Positions 43,347 to 53,908 of a stretch of DNA of 64,000 nt are shown one piece after another. Each line of letters opens with the position of its first letter. Within the stretch, counting starts at the first letter, position 1. The translations under genes and the position numbers were made by a program. Source of the stretch: Lumbricus terrestris (Eukaryota > Annelida > Clitellata > Crassiclitellata > Lumbricidae); assembly GCA_949752735.1 (NCBI GenBank), contig OX457043.1:2786867-2850866 (forward strand), in the 5' to 3' direction. The notes under the pieces were generated by a model. The model was not told where the DNA came from and ran no database searches. It was given only the letters and a program-made list of their open reading frames with translations.

Positions 43347-46184
43347 TTAAGCACCATACCATGCAGGATCTTCATCACCCGGGAGGTTTCTTGCAACTTC
43401 TTGTCCTCTCGACGATGGATCCCGTGCATTTTCTTCGACACCATACCATGCAGGATCTTCATCACCCGGTAAGTTTCTTGCAAATTCTTGTCTTCTGAAT
43501 CTTCTCCACGATGGATTCGGTGCATTTTCTTCAGCAGGCTCTTCCGGATAGACACCATACCATGCAGGATCTTCATCACTCGGGAAGTTTCTTGCAAATT
43601 CTTGTCTTCTGACTCTTCTCCACGATGGATTCGGTGCATTTTCTTCAGCAGGCTCTTCCGAATCTTCAGATTCTTCGTCTGCGTTTAACAGCGGAACGAA
43701 GACTGCACACAGAGATAAAAGAAAACAAACACAAATTAAACTTTTAGTCGTATTTCATTTTCGCTGTCAGGTCTAAAGGAACGTATAAATGTGCAAATCA
43801 GGATCTGCATTTGGTGGAGCGACATCGTCTGTCGAAGTTTCAATGAAGAAATGTGACTTCATGCTGAATCTTCACATGTAAAATAGGCCTACTTGGTTGC
43901 ATGGCAAATGCATTTGAACTGTGCCATTCATCTTTTGACAGCCCTTCTGACGAGACGCAGCGCTCAGGGATAAGCCGGTTTGCACCGTGCGCTAAGCTTT
44001 GCCGTTTCGCTTTAGAAAGTTTTAGGGCTCCTTATGAACATATTATGTAGTCACGGTTTAGAAAGTCTTAAGAGACTTAGGCTTTAGTTAGAGTTTATAA
44101 TGATCATTCCAGTAAATTTTTATTATGTCGGGACTCTAAACAAATTGATAGAAAAAATCGGCAAATATGTGGTCTACAAAAATAGTCATTGAGAGGCTTG
44201 TTAAATTAGTGGTTCCCAGCCTTTTCTTTACTTTCGGACCACTTTTTCTAAGTTGAAGGACACGAGGGCCACTTTCCTTAATTGAATTTGAAGGACATTA
44301 GGGGGCCACAAAGCTAGAATTTAATTAATTAAAAGCATATAAAATGGTTATAATTGAATCAAATTATAATGTTTGATATTATTTATAGATGTCAAAATAA
44401 AATATCTTGTAATATAAAATAATTATGTATTATATCCTGTTCAAATTGTCAATTTTTTATATTTTTGTTAATTCTTTGGGAGATGAGGGTCATTTATGGA
44501 GGCGTGGCGGGCCACTTTTGGCCCGCGGGCCATGGGTTGGTAGTGAACCACTGTGTTAAATATTCCTGCATTGCAACTGACTCCAAGGTGGAATGTAGGC
44601 CTACTACTACTACAACAATAAACACGACTACAATCATCTTAATAATTATAATCGTCATTTTAATACATCATTATAAGACTACATCGTCGATTTTCTGGGA
44701 GTTCTTATTACTGAAAATCTCAAATGTAATAAACATGTAGAGTTGGTCACCAATAAAGTGTCCAAGGTCGTGGGCATTTTACGTAAGGTTGGGCATGTAC
44801 TAGCAACTGAAAAATTGAGGCTTTTATACCATACCTTACTAGAACCATGTATCATTACTGTTGTGTTGTTTGGGCTTCTCCTTACAAAACTTGCAGCTTT
44901 GACCACATTCTGAAGCTTCAGAAAGCTGCATGTCGTATTATTTCTCACTCTCCATATTTAGCTCAATCCAACCCTTTATTCAATAAACTTAACATTCTCA
45001 AAATTTATGACCTGTGCTATTTGTCTATTGTTGTCCTGATGTACAAATTTAGAATTAATGTCTTACCTTCCCATATTTAAAAATTATTTTATGACAGTTG
45101 CTCAGCTTCACTCGTTTAATGCTCGTGGATCGAGTAAATATGTTGTTCCTTTTTGCTCGCACAACCTGTCGCTTTAATAGCTTCCAAATTAGCCTATAGG
45201 TCCTCGTTTATGGAATTCACTAGCAGATGATGTGAAGGGGGAAAATAGTTTATGTACCTTCAAGAAAAAAGTAAAAAGGCTTTGCAAGAAAAAAGTTAAA
45301 AAGGCTTTTTTCTAAACTGCACCAATGTTGATTAACTATTTTGGTATTTATACCTGCATCTCTTCACTCGCAGTTTCTAGGCACTCCGTCTGTCACATGG
45401 TGTAAGAATTCCCTTCTTACACCATGGTCTGTCAGTATTCCTTAACAGACTGTTGAGAATGATGTTTTTCTGGTGTCTTTTACATCAATGTGGCTTGAGT
45501 TGATATACTGCTGTACTAATATTTTCTTGGTATTCTCATTATAATTATTATTACTTTTTTTATTATTTATTATTATAAATTTCATATTATGTTTATCACT
45601 AGTAAGCTTACTTTCAACAGTTATGTTCTAGTTAAGTGTTAATAATAGCATAACTGGAAATAGTTAAGGAAGAGGGTCCGGGCAGTGGCGGTCTAGGGTG
45701 GGCTAAGCCCCTCCAAAAAGGCCATCCGGTTTTTTACATGTAAAAATGAAAAATTTCATTATCAGCCCCCCCATAACTGAAACCATATGCACAAGATTTC
45801 GACAAAATGACTAAATAATTTTTAAAAAGGTGTCAGTAATTTTGGCGAGTGAAAGTGGAAAATTTTCATGAGATTTCGACCAAATGGCTAAAAAAAAGGT
45901 CGTCAGAAATTTTGGCGGCCGAAAATGGAATATTTACTCCGCGGGAACTCAGCCCCCTCCAAAAAACTGAAATCCTGGCGCCGCCACTGGGTCCGGGTAG
46001 TATAAGTTTTAGCTTTGCCTGATTCCTATTGCACTGTAATTATTGACTCACATTAAATTTTGCACCGTTTGACTTTTTGTTTGCAATAAACAAATTCATT
46101 CATTCATACTTGACATGACTGAGTCTGTAGGTTACCTGAAAGCATGACAAACATGCCAAACAAAATGTAAATCTTTCGCGACAT
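43347..46184 (-). CDS. Secreted peptide precursor C, repeat-containing with furin-like sites (2 exons)
   Basis: Exon 1 is 46136-46184; exon 2 is 43347-43702; the 2433-bp intron is GT-AG, phase 1. The product is 134 aa. The leader MSRKIYILFGMFVMLS is followed by VFVPLLNA. Two nearly identical units (about 38 aa) and a third degenerate one follow. A unit has acidic EEPAEENAPNPS, then WRRVRR or WRRFRR, then QEFARN and acidic DEDPAWYG. RVRR (46-49) and RFRR (84-87) match the furin consensus R-X-R-R and are each followed by Gln, which could become pyroglutamate. The third unit has SSRGQEVARN and has lost the site. No cysteine. The intron holds a hAT MITE, a LINE and another MITE. Unknown function; peptide-precursor-like. 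Confidence 0.8.
44207..44553. mobile_element. hAT-type MITE in the intron of gene C
   Basis: Ends TAGTGGTTCCCAGCC and, inverted, CAGTGGTTCACTACC (the common hAT form). It has a perfect 8-bp duplication TGTTAAAT (44199-44206 and 44554-44561). Confidence 0.88.
44690..46107 (+). pseudogene. Broken LINE 3' region in the intron of gene C
   Basis: Reads FLGVLITENLKCNKH and RKVGHVLATEKLRLLYHTLL. After a frameshift it reads LQKAACRIISHSPYLAQSNP, LFNKLNILKIYDLCYL and MYKF, the C-terminal reverse transcriptase region of jockey/CR1-like LINEs. Later pieces include WNSLADDV and FKKKVKRL in broken frames. The 3' end is AATAAACAAATTCATTCATT. It is inserted antisense to gene C and interrupted by the MITE at 45683-45989. 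Confidence 0.75.
45683..45989. mobile_element. hAT-type MITE nested in the LINE
   Basis: Ends CAGTGGCGGTCTAGGG and, inverted, CAGTGGCGGCGCC. It has a perfect 8-bp duplication GGTCCGGG (45675-45682 and 45990-45997). Related to 51448-51803. Confidence 0.88.
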
Positions 46185-46290
46185 CGTGCAGACGTTCCTC
46201 AAATCCAGCTAATCGGATTTCTGATAAAGTAGGATACACAGCCGTTGACAGAGAATGAAGACGTAATGGACAACGACTGGTAACTTACTC

Positions 46291-46329
46291 GTTATAAAAA
46301 ACTAATAGTTAAGCCATCGTCCAATGGGA
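46291..46329 (-). promoter_or_regulatory. Core promoter of gene C
   Basis: Minus strand TTTTTTATAA (46291-46300), about 107 bp from the ATG, and inverted CCAAT box CTCCCATTGG (46320-46329), 20 bp upstream. The distal block near 46362-46380 (CGTCCGTGAATGTCG) is also conserved. Confidence 0.65.
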
Positions 46330-46781
46330 GATGACTTGAAACGACCGACGCATCTGTCAGTCGACATTCACGGACGATTTACTCGACAAGCGAATCGAAA
46401 CTTTACTGCAATGTCACTGAAATAATTTATGTTGAGTAATAATTTATCTCATTCACAATAGGGAGGGCCTATGCCCCCAATTATCTTACTCCATCGAAGT
46501 CTTAAGACGCCTCCAAAACGGAATTGAAGCGATGGATTTCATCTTCATAAGCCAAGGCCAAGCAAGAGAAGTTGTTGCCCTCGTCATTCCAATGGCTGCC
46601 TAAGCACTAGTTCAAGTGCTTGCTTTCCTTCACATTCTCTCTTTTACTGTTTCCCTATCCCTATCCGTTTCCCTCCCACTTTCCACCTCCAATTTCCTTT
46701 CTTCCTCTCACCCTCTCTCTGTCTTCTCCGTCCCTCCCTCCCTCTCTCCCTCACACTCTTTCCCTCTCTTACTGGAATTGG

Positions 46782-47533
46782 CAATCCTGTCAACGGCGGT
46801 TTTAAATTATTTCACACCCAAAGTACAACAATTGACAAATAAACAACATGAAATGGTAATCCTGGAAACGGCGGTCGTAAACTCCGAAACATGTATTTTC
46901 GTCAGAGGAAGAGCCAACTACAGTTAAGGCTGCATTTATTCACTTTTTTCTTCATTCTTTACTTATTCACTTACTTACGAGCTTCTCGGTCTTTTTACGT
47001 CATTGTTTACGTTGTTTTGACGGCATTCCGTTAGAAAATAAATCAACCTGACGTGTCGTAATAGCGCGGTGTATAGGATGGGCGCATAGAAACCACGCTT
47101 GAGAAATAGAAGCTGGATGAAGACCTTTTACAGGTTAAATGGAGGCTGGATTGATGAAAAACGCAAGTGAAATAGGAGCTGGATGAAGACCTTTTACAAG
47201 TGAAATGGAGGCTGGATTTATGAAAAAACGCAAGAGAATTGGAATCTGGATGAAGGTTCTTCTGCAGGTGAAATAGAAGCTGGATTGACGAAAATAACGC
47301 ATGAGACATAGAAGCTGGATGAAGGTATTTCTGGATCTGAAATAGAAGCTGGATTGATGAAGAAACGCTTAAGAAATGGAGGCTGGATGAAAAACCCACA
47401 CTTTTTGCCCATCCAATACTTTGCACTACCTGGGTATCGATTTATGGAATCTACATCACAAAGTAGAGTCATCGGCGAACATATCTGAATTTGAGTGTGA
47501 AATAATTTAAAACCGCCGTTGACAGGATTGCCC
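46782..47533. mobile_element. Foldback-type element with AATCCTGTCAACGGCGG ends
   Basis: GGCAATCCTGTCAACGGCGG plus TTTTAAATTATTTCACAC at the left (46782-46819) has its exact complement at 47497-47533. A variant subrepeat GGTAATCCTGGAAACGGCGG follows at 46856. The core (47095-47390) consists of GAAATAGAAGCTGGAT(G/T)GA-type repeats shared with the other foldback elements. Flanks CTGGAATT and CTGGATCT match at 6 of 8. Confidence 0.7.
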
Positions 47534-47725
47534 TGGATCTTCTTCTTCCTCTTCCTCTCATTGTCCATCTTCCTCTAATTTTTCCTCTTCCTCTCCCTCT
47601 TACTCTTCCTCTTCTTCTTGGTCTTCTTGTTAATCTTGTTGTTTCTGTTGTTCTTGTTTTTGTTGTCGTTCTTCTTCATCATCACTTTCTCCCTCCTCAT
47701 GCTACTCCTTCTCCTTCTCCTCTAT
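47534..47725. repeat. Pyrimidine-rich CTT/TCC microsatellite
   Basis: Degenerate CTTCTT/CCTCTT repeat. Confidence 0.8.
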
Positions 47726-48039
47726 AATGTATTGTAATAGTGAATAATATCGTAATATCACATAATGACCAATAATTATTATCGCCATAATATTATAGCA
47801 GTTCGTATAATAATATTATAGACCAATGTAAACAGAACTGTTATCATTCTGTCAAAATGTTATGGGAGTCATTTATGGTCATTCGAAAATATACAGGATA
47901 AGCATCGCATGTCTGTTGTATTATATGCACGATTGTATTCATGCATGCATGCATGTGAGGCATTTCAAGCTAAGATAATGCACGCGAATGAAACATCGCG
48001 AGGAATGACAGGAGTATGTATGTGGCAAGGTTATGACGA

Positions 48040-49130
48040 GCCATGAGAAGGTAGCTGTCCATACCCTTTTGTGCCTCTAATTGTCTAACACGTCGGTTGA
48101 GGTTCAAACATCCCAACTTCTGAACTGCATAATGAAACTTGACAAACCATAACCTAGATGTTTAGAACAACAAGAACAGAATAAAGAAACGGAATGATAC
48201 GTCGCTTTTTTTATTAAGAACGTCAAAACGATAAGAAAACGGAAAACGAAAAAGTTGGAAGTTGTTCCACTTTGTACTACAATTCACAATTAAAAATCTT
48301 GTGAACGCAAATTAGTTTTAATCAGCAAGCAAATAACACAACTGAATTAGTAAGCACTAAGTAAAACGGTCAAATAGTGAGCTGAATTAGCGGAATCCAT
48401 TGTAAGTAGGCTACAGATACAGCACAATGGATATCAGACGAAAATAACATAAAGGTAAATAATTATGGACAGTGACACAAACAAACAAAAACCGAAAAAA
48501 CATGAAGAAAAATATTTTTAAAACGTAAACCGGGATTTTTCTGAGAAGAAAAAAAACAGAAAAAACTATTTCTGCAACTAGGAGACAGAAGATATTTTTG
48601 CAATATCTATGAGTATTTCATCACAAACTAATTTTTTTATTTATAAATCTGAGTGCAAATTGACTTCACTGGAAGCTGTTAGGCCTAAATCAGGGCTGTA
48701 CTGGTAAATGTTGAGGTGACTAGACGGCGGCCGCAAAAATCCGACTTTTTGGTGAAATTCCTTTTTTCACTCATCACCTGCTTTTTGTTACATGTAGTCC
48801 GCGACAGTCCAAAAACCACCGGTTTTCGCGATTTTCGCCTATTTTCTCGTCGTAATTTGCATTTCTCGCACATTTGTTCACGTTCGAATTCTTTCTGAGG
48901 TGAGTTCACGCTGTATACCCGCGCACACTCTCGTGTACAACCCTGGCCTACATCAATAGCAATAGCAATTGTTGGATGACTAAGACAATCTTACGTCGTC
49001 CTAGAAGTTACTAAATTTACCCATAATCGGTTGTTCACATCTCCGTTGATGCTTCATTGATCACAAAAACCATTTACCAATTCACATAGATATGGATCGA
49101 ACCATATAAAAGCTGCTCTGTGGCCTGTCC
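48040..49130. repeat. Duplicon module M4a
   Basis: Ordered blocks as in M1, including TTGGATGACTAAGACAATCT (about 48972) and a CGTTGATGCTTCATTGATCA block (about 49042). It is interrupted by AT-rich DNA and a MITE. Lies about 1.9 kb upstream of gene C. Confidence 0.55.
48691..48945. mobile_element. hAT-type MITE with CAGGGCTGTA ends
   Basis: CAGGGCTGTACTGGTAAATG at the left and a CAGGGTTGTACACGAG end inverted at the right. Flanks GCCTAAAT and GCCTACAT match at 7 of 8. Confidence 0.8.
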
Positions 49131-49204
49131 AGTGGCCAGTGTCCAGTGCTCAGTGCCCGTCTTTCTGGAGTATGTTAGGCCTACCTAATAGTCTCCGTAC
49201 CGAA

Positions 49205-49365
49205 CTTACTTCTTAATCTCTCTTTGCCCCTCTCCCGCAAAACGTTTGAAAATCATTCTCTTTTATCGCGGTTTGGTGCAGTCAGGTCGGGAGCGCTTTT
49301 GAAGGATTTATCTTGAAACGACGCCATATAAATTTAAGATTACGATTACGATTGCACTGATAGAA
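49205..49365 (+). mobile_element. L2-like LINE 3' end fragment
   Basis: Decayed frame similar to the SLPLFRKSLKTILF end at 4273-4330, then TCGGGAGCGCTTTTGAAGG ... GACGCCATATAAATTT and ATTACG repeats. Confidence 0.6.
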
Positions 49366-49369
49366 ATGG

Positions 49370-50600
49370 ACAAGCTATATTCGGCAATGCCTGCGAGTAC
49401 TAGAGTAGTCTGCATGTAGGCTTATTAATTTTCATCAGGCAGACAATGCGCTTGTACAGTTTTTGGTGCAAATTGACTTAACGGAAGCCGTTACTTAACC
49501 CTCAGGCTACCACGCTCTTTTTGTAACACTGACTACCAAGGGGGGGGTGGTTACCACCCCCCCTGGATTTTTGGGTTTGGTTTGAGATATCATAACTTGT
49601 AATACACCATTTGATTCAGCATTCATTTCTGCACAAAATGGTATATTTAGGTTTAGAAAATATGAATGCCCCTCGAAATTATGAATTTTTTACCATGGGT
49701 ACCCGTCGATTCCACAAAATGTATACTTACGCATAGGGAATATATTAGATTCTGTGTGTTTTATATATGATTTATATATAAAAAGTAGTTTACTTATAAT
49801 AAAGTCCAATATTCAACTATAAAAACTAGTAATAAGTCTGTGTTATGTTCAATCAAAACAAAAAAACATGTTTTAGCCGCTGAAAAACGTTTACGCACAC
49901 ATATCGGCTTGCGTTGTAAAAAAAACCCAACATTTTCACATATTTTAATTTATTTTGAGCACTTCCGGTCATCACAAAACAAATTATTTAGTATCAGAAA
50001 ATAGCCCTAAATGCCCTCTATAGACTGGCATAATTTATTTCTATTAAAAAATAAATTATGGATAAGTTATAATAAAAAAAACATGACAATTTTATGAAAA
50101 TAAAACACCTTTATATATATTTTAATTTATTTTGAGCACTTCCGGTTGTCAAAAGACAACTCAGTGAGCATGGAAATGTAGCCCCACATTCCCTCTATAG
50201 AATGGTATAATTTGTGTCCCTTAATATTAAAGGGCAGAAAAGTTACGGACGATATTCTAGGGGGGAGGTGGTATCCACCCCCTGGTACCTTGGGTATATC
50301 GGGTGTAACTTTTGAACGGTAGGGGGCATCATCAAAAGTTTTAGGTCAAAATGTGTCCCAATGAACCCTCTACAGCTACTAATTTTTTCAAAATTTTATT
50401 CCAGACGGAACGCGTTTGATTCGTAAAAAACCTAGGGGGGGTGTGGCAACCACCCCCCTTGGTAGCCCGAGGGTTAAGTTGGTGGTCCACAACAGAAGTA
50501 ACAGCCTGGTGAATGACTAAGAATATCTTACGTCACACTTGAAGTTCTTAACCTACACGCATTGGTGCTGTTCGTCACGTCGCCTGAGTCGATGCTTCAG
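49370..50600. repeat. Duplicon module M4b, split by a TTAA element
   Basis: Second adjacent copy of the module: left half to 49498 (CAGACAATGCGCTTGTA, AAATTGACTTAACGGAAGCC), right half from 50478 (GAATGACTAAGAATATCTTA, GAGTCGATGCTTCAG). Confidence 0.55.
49499..50473. mobile_element. Nonautonomous TTAA-type DNA transposon (975 bp)
   Basis: Inverted ends CCCTCAGGCTACCA and TGGTAGCCCGAGGG between perfect TTAA duplications (49495-49498 and 50474-50477). Subterminal G/C palindromes GGGTGGTTACCACCC (left) and GGGTGTGGCAACCACCCCC (right), plus a further internal GGTGGTATCCACC. No frame. Fits piggyBac/Kolobok-type targeting. Confidence 0.85.
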
Positions 50601-50849
50601 AATACCATCGATAATAATGAAATCAGATCTTATAACCATAATTTTGCGTCCACTAATATGAATGAATATTTTTTCGAAATTCATGACCTTAATCTGTGTA
50701 TCATAAACCAGCGTCTTCTCTCTGTTTGCATTGTATTGGATTATATTCAAGCATTTATGAAGCGCCTCTAGAAGGCTGAGCCGTTCAGAAGTGCTCCTAG
50801 TGTGCAAGACTCCGCGAGAAACAAGTTTTGAGACGAGAAAATGAAGTGG

Positions 50850-51290
50850 TTGTCAGGTGTATGTCGAGGATGAGGTCTTTGCATTTCTTCCCTGCTCTAA
50901 CAGTGTCCAAACTGTCCATGCAGCAGGCGCTATATTAATTTTGCATGTCCATGGTTTTTCTGCAATTGGAAAGCTTAAAAAGTGCTGTAATATGGCAAGC
51001 AAATTTCTGTCGAGGGCAACGGCCTCTGTTGTCATAAACTCTCGTCAAATCTGGATCATCCTCCTCCTCCGCTGCAAAGGTTGTGTTTAGCGTTTTCTGC
51101 CCGCATCTTGAATTGTCTTCCTCGGCTCTGTGTTCCATCCACATGACAATACAATACCAATATTGCTGGTAATCTTTTGTCATCTATTCTTTCCACGTGG
51201 TTTCTTGATTCTATCTGCCTGTCTGTTCTAAATCTTTACGAATAACCTCGTTATGAATCATGCCTCGTCTGGTCTTTGTCTTATAGGCCC
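50850..51290 (-). pseudogene. Decayed LINE ORF2 C-terminal fragment
   Basis: Minus strand reads HVERIDDKRLPA and SRGRQFKMRAENAKHNL, the familiar GHVxRMxDxRLP ... RGRPxxRWxDxxKxDL pattern at the end of many LINE ORF2 proteins. Paralogous to 20770-21010. The acidic 82-aa frame at 50935-51183 overlaps it and is not considered a gene. Confidence 0.5.
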
Positions 51291-51447
51291 AGGCCTACTT
51301 CTTAGCCAGCTCAAATCCGCCACTGAATATTGTCCTTCCGTCTTACTTCTGTAGTCACTCACATTCACTCACATTCATACAGAATCCATCAAGTTGGAGC
51401 TTCGAATTGAACGTTCTGTACAGTTCTATTTTTGCTCTTGTTGGTCT

Positions 51448-51803
51448 CAGTGGCGGAGACCTAGGGGGGGACAGGGGGGACGGTCCCCCTCAAAAAAGGT
51501 GTTGGGGGGACGGCCCATGTATTTGTCCCCCCCCAATGTTTGAGCGTCAAGACTAAAAAAAAAAAAAAAAAAAAAAAAAAGGTCATCAACTTTTTGGGCG
51601 GCGAAAACAGAAAAATTTCGAGAAAATTTGGGCCGAATGACTAAAAAAAAAAAAAAAAAAAAAAAAAAAGGTCATCAACTTTTTTGGCGGCGAAAACTGA
51701 AATTTTTCCGAGATTTTGGCGGATGGCCAGAAATTTTTTCCGGCGAAAGATGGAAATTTTTCGGTCCGTCCCCCCCAAATCTCCGCTCAGGTCTCCGCCC
51801 CTG
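51448..51803. mobile_element. hAT-type MITE with poly-A tracts
   Basis: Ends CAGTGGCGGAGACCTAGG and, inverted, CAGGGGCGGAGACC, with a perfect 8-bp duplication GTTGGTCT (51440-51447 and 51804-51811). Two A tracts of more than 20 bases precede repeated GGTCATCAACTTTTT(T)GG. Confidence 0.88.
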
Positions 51804-52260
51804 GTTGGTCTTCTACAGCTTAGGCCTACTCCTCTTCCCAATGACCTTATATGCCTCTTCCAATTTCCAAACACCGCTGACGCTTAAAAACCCCCATCGT
51901 TTTCGGTATTTCGTAGAGGTCATTTCCAGTATATTAAGTAAGTAAGTGAGTAAATAAGTAAGTAGACTCTATTTGTATTTGACAAGCGCACATTCATTGC
52001 ATTGCATGAAACGCTAATTAGCCTACATACATTCAAACAAAAGTAAGCTACGACGTTTAACAGCAGATGTTATAATCACTCGAGCATAGCTAAGTGCACC
52101 CGCACTGCAGGTAGGCACAAAGAAATAAAGACAGACGGATAGAAAGAAGCAGTTGAACTGATTAATTGTACGGGCTTCGTTTTGAATGAGACCGTTAGAC
52201 CAAAAAACGACTTGTTTCATGCATTTATTCATTCGTTTGTTCATCCATTCAGGGCATTAC
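51804..52260. other. No gene seen
   Basis: AAGT-rich stretch near 51940-51965, otherwise AT-rich spacer. Confidence 0.5.
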
Positions 52261-52268
52261 CGGAAATA

Positions 52269-52541
<273 letters not shown>

Positions 52542-52825
52542 ATTTGAGCCAATCAAAATCAATTGAAAACAATTATTTAAGATGTGACTTAATTAAATCG
52601 TTTCTATAACTTTTGTTGCGTTATATTTTCGGATCGTCATAAAACATGGATGGATTCCCTAAAAGTGATGAAACTTTGTTCTGTTTCACATATTATTGTG
52701 ATGAAATTTTGCTGTTGTACGCAGCCAATGAAACTTGATGTAAATATTCTTACTTCTGCTGTACAAGACAATAATTGGCAAGACACCTTAGGTGTTTTTT
52801 GCCCACCCTCTACATATCATATTCA

Positions 52826-53035
52826 AACTCTGGCAGAGCGATACTGTCGGTCAAAGTTTCAATGAAGACACTTAGATACATGTATGTGATGAAGTTTGTT
52901 TATGTGAAACCCTTTTGTGCATGGTTGGTGCATTGCGATTGACAGTGCTCTGGTCAGCGACGCATCTTTCTGGAATTGACCTGTACCCTACACTTTGCGT
53001 TTGAGTTACGATTTGGGAATTTTGCAATTACAATT
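52826..53035 (-). pseudogene. Relic of a fifth peptide gene (intron fragment)
   Basis: GCAGAGCGATACTGTCGGTC and AAAGTTTCAATGAAGACA match the intronic block next to exon 2 in genes A (6320-6360), B (24190-24240), C (43810-43860) and D (54210-54260). A block at 52940-52975 (CAGTGCTCTGG, GACGCATC) matches later intron sequence of C. No (A/V)F(T/V)PL(L/I)NA exon or leader exon is found next to it, so the gene appears deleted. Confidence 0.5.
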
Positions 53036-53908
53036 TAGAGTTGATTAAAAAATATATATAAGTATGAGACATCAATCATTTGCAAACTCTCAGTAGGCTA
53101 AATCTGAGATACAAGGTTGCCAATGAAAGACTTGCGGGACTTTCGCCTAAAACCTCACTATGAGCCGAAATATCAGCAGTTAAGTCACATTGCATAATAC
53201 GTAGGCTTATAATATTATCGTCGCTTTCAAGACTCCTTTTGTTAATTACCCCTTTACAATGTATGACTTGAGCCTCTCAGCCCTCGCATACCTCGTTTCT
53301 GTTGGCCTTTCAAAATCATTCAGAAAATGATGCTTTTGTCTTGTCACGTAACTGCTTGAAGTGGTGCAAAGGGACTGTTAAACTGCAATAAATTTCAAGA
53401 GTCGGTCTTGGGAGCACCTTCAGTATTCATTCAGTCTGGTTTTTGGTGATGAAAATCTGAATTTGTCAGTTTGGTGGGCGATTGCGTTGGACGTCAATTA
53501 CCTTGTGGGAGAAAGGCGTTCATGCTGTTTAAGGCTGTGAAGTTTATGTTGGCCTACTAGTTAGCAATAAAAATAAGCCAATTGAAATAATCAACGATTT
53601 TAATCAATTAGAACCGTGTACCAAAGGCAAACATTTCCTCTGCAGGGAGCATTAAATGAATAATTAGCGAAGTAGGTCTGTCACGTGTTGACTTCATGAA
53701 TAATTAAGTTCGATAGAGTAATAAATAGATATGAACAGAATTGACTTCCGTCTCTGCTTTTCTCGTTAAGAGTAGAATTTAAAGAAATTTCAAGCAAACA
53801 GTAAATTTATTTGAGAAATGCATCTGTTTCTTGTGTTCTCTTTTCGAGGCTCGATTGCTAAACGATGGTTGAGCTGCGATGATTCGGCCTCTTGAAGAAA
53901 CGTTTTTC
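53036..53908 (-). other. Downstream flank of gene D
   Basis: 53480-53700 resembles 5600-5830 (GGACGTCAATTACCTTG). A minus-strand AATAAA lies at 53806-53811, about 100 bp past the stop of gene D, and is a plausible polyadenylation signal. Confidence 0.5.

Noticed and set aside
43313..43639. 108-codon minus-strand frame with MHRIHRGE repeats
   Set aside because: Alternative frame of gene C exon 2; it does not join to the leader exon in phase, whereas the called frame does.
50935..51183. 82-codon minus-strand frame with acidic start and three cysteines, first considered as another secreted peptide exon
   Set aside because: No family leader or PL(L/I)NA motif, and the sequence overlaps a decayed LINE ORF2 end paralogous to 20770-21010.
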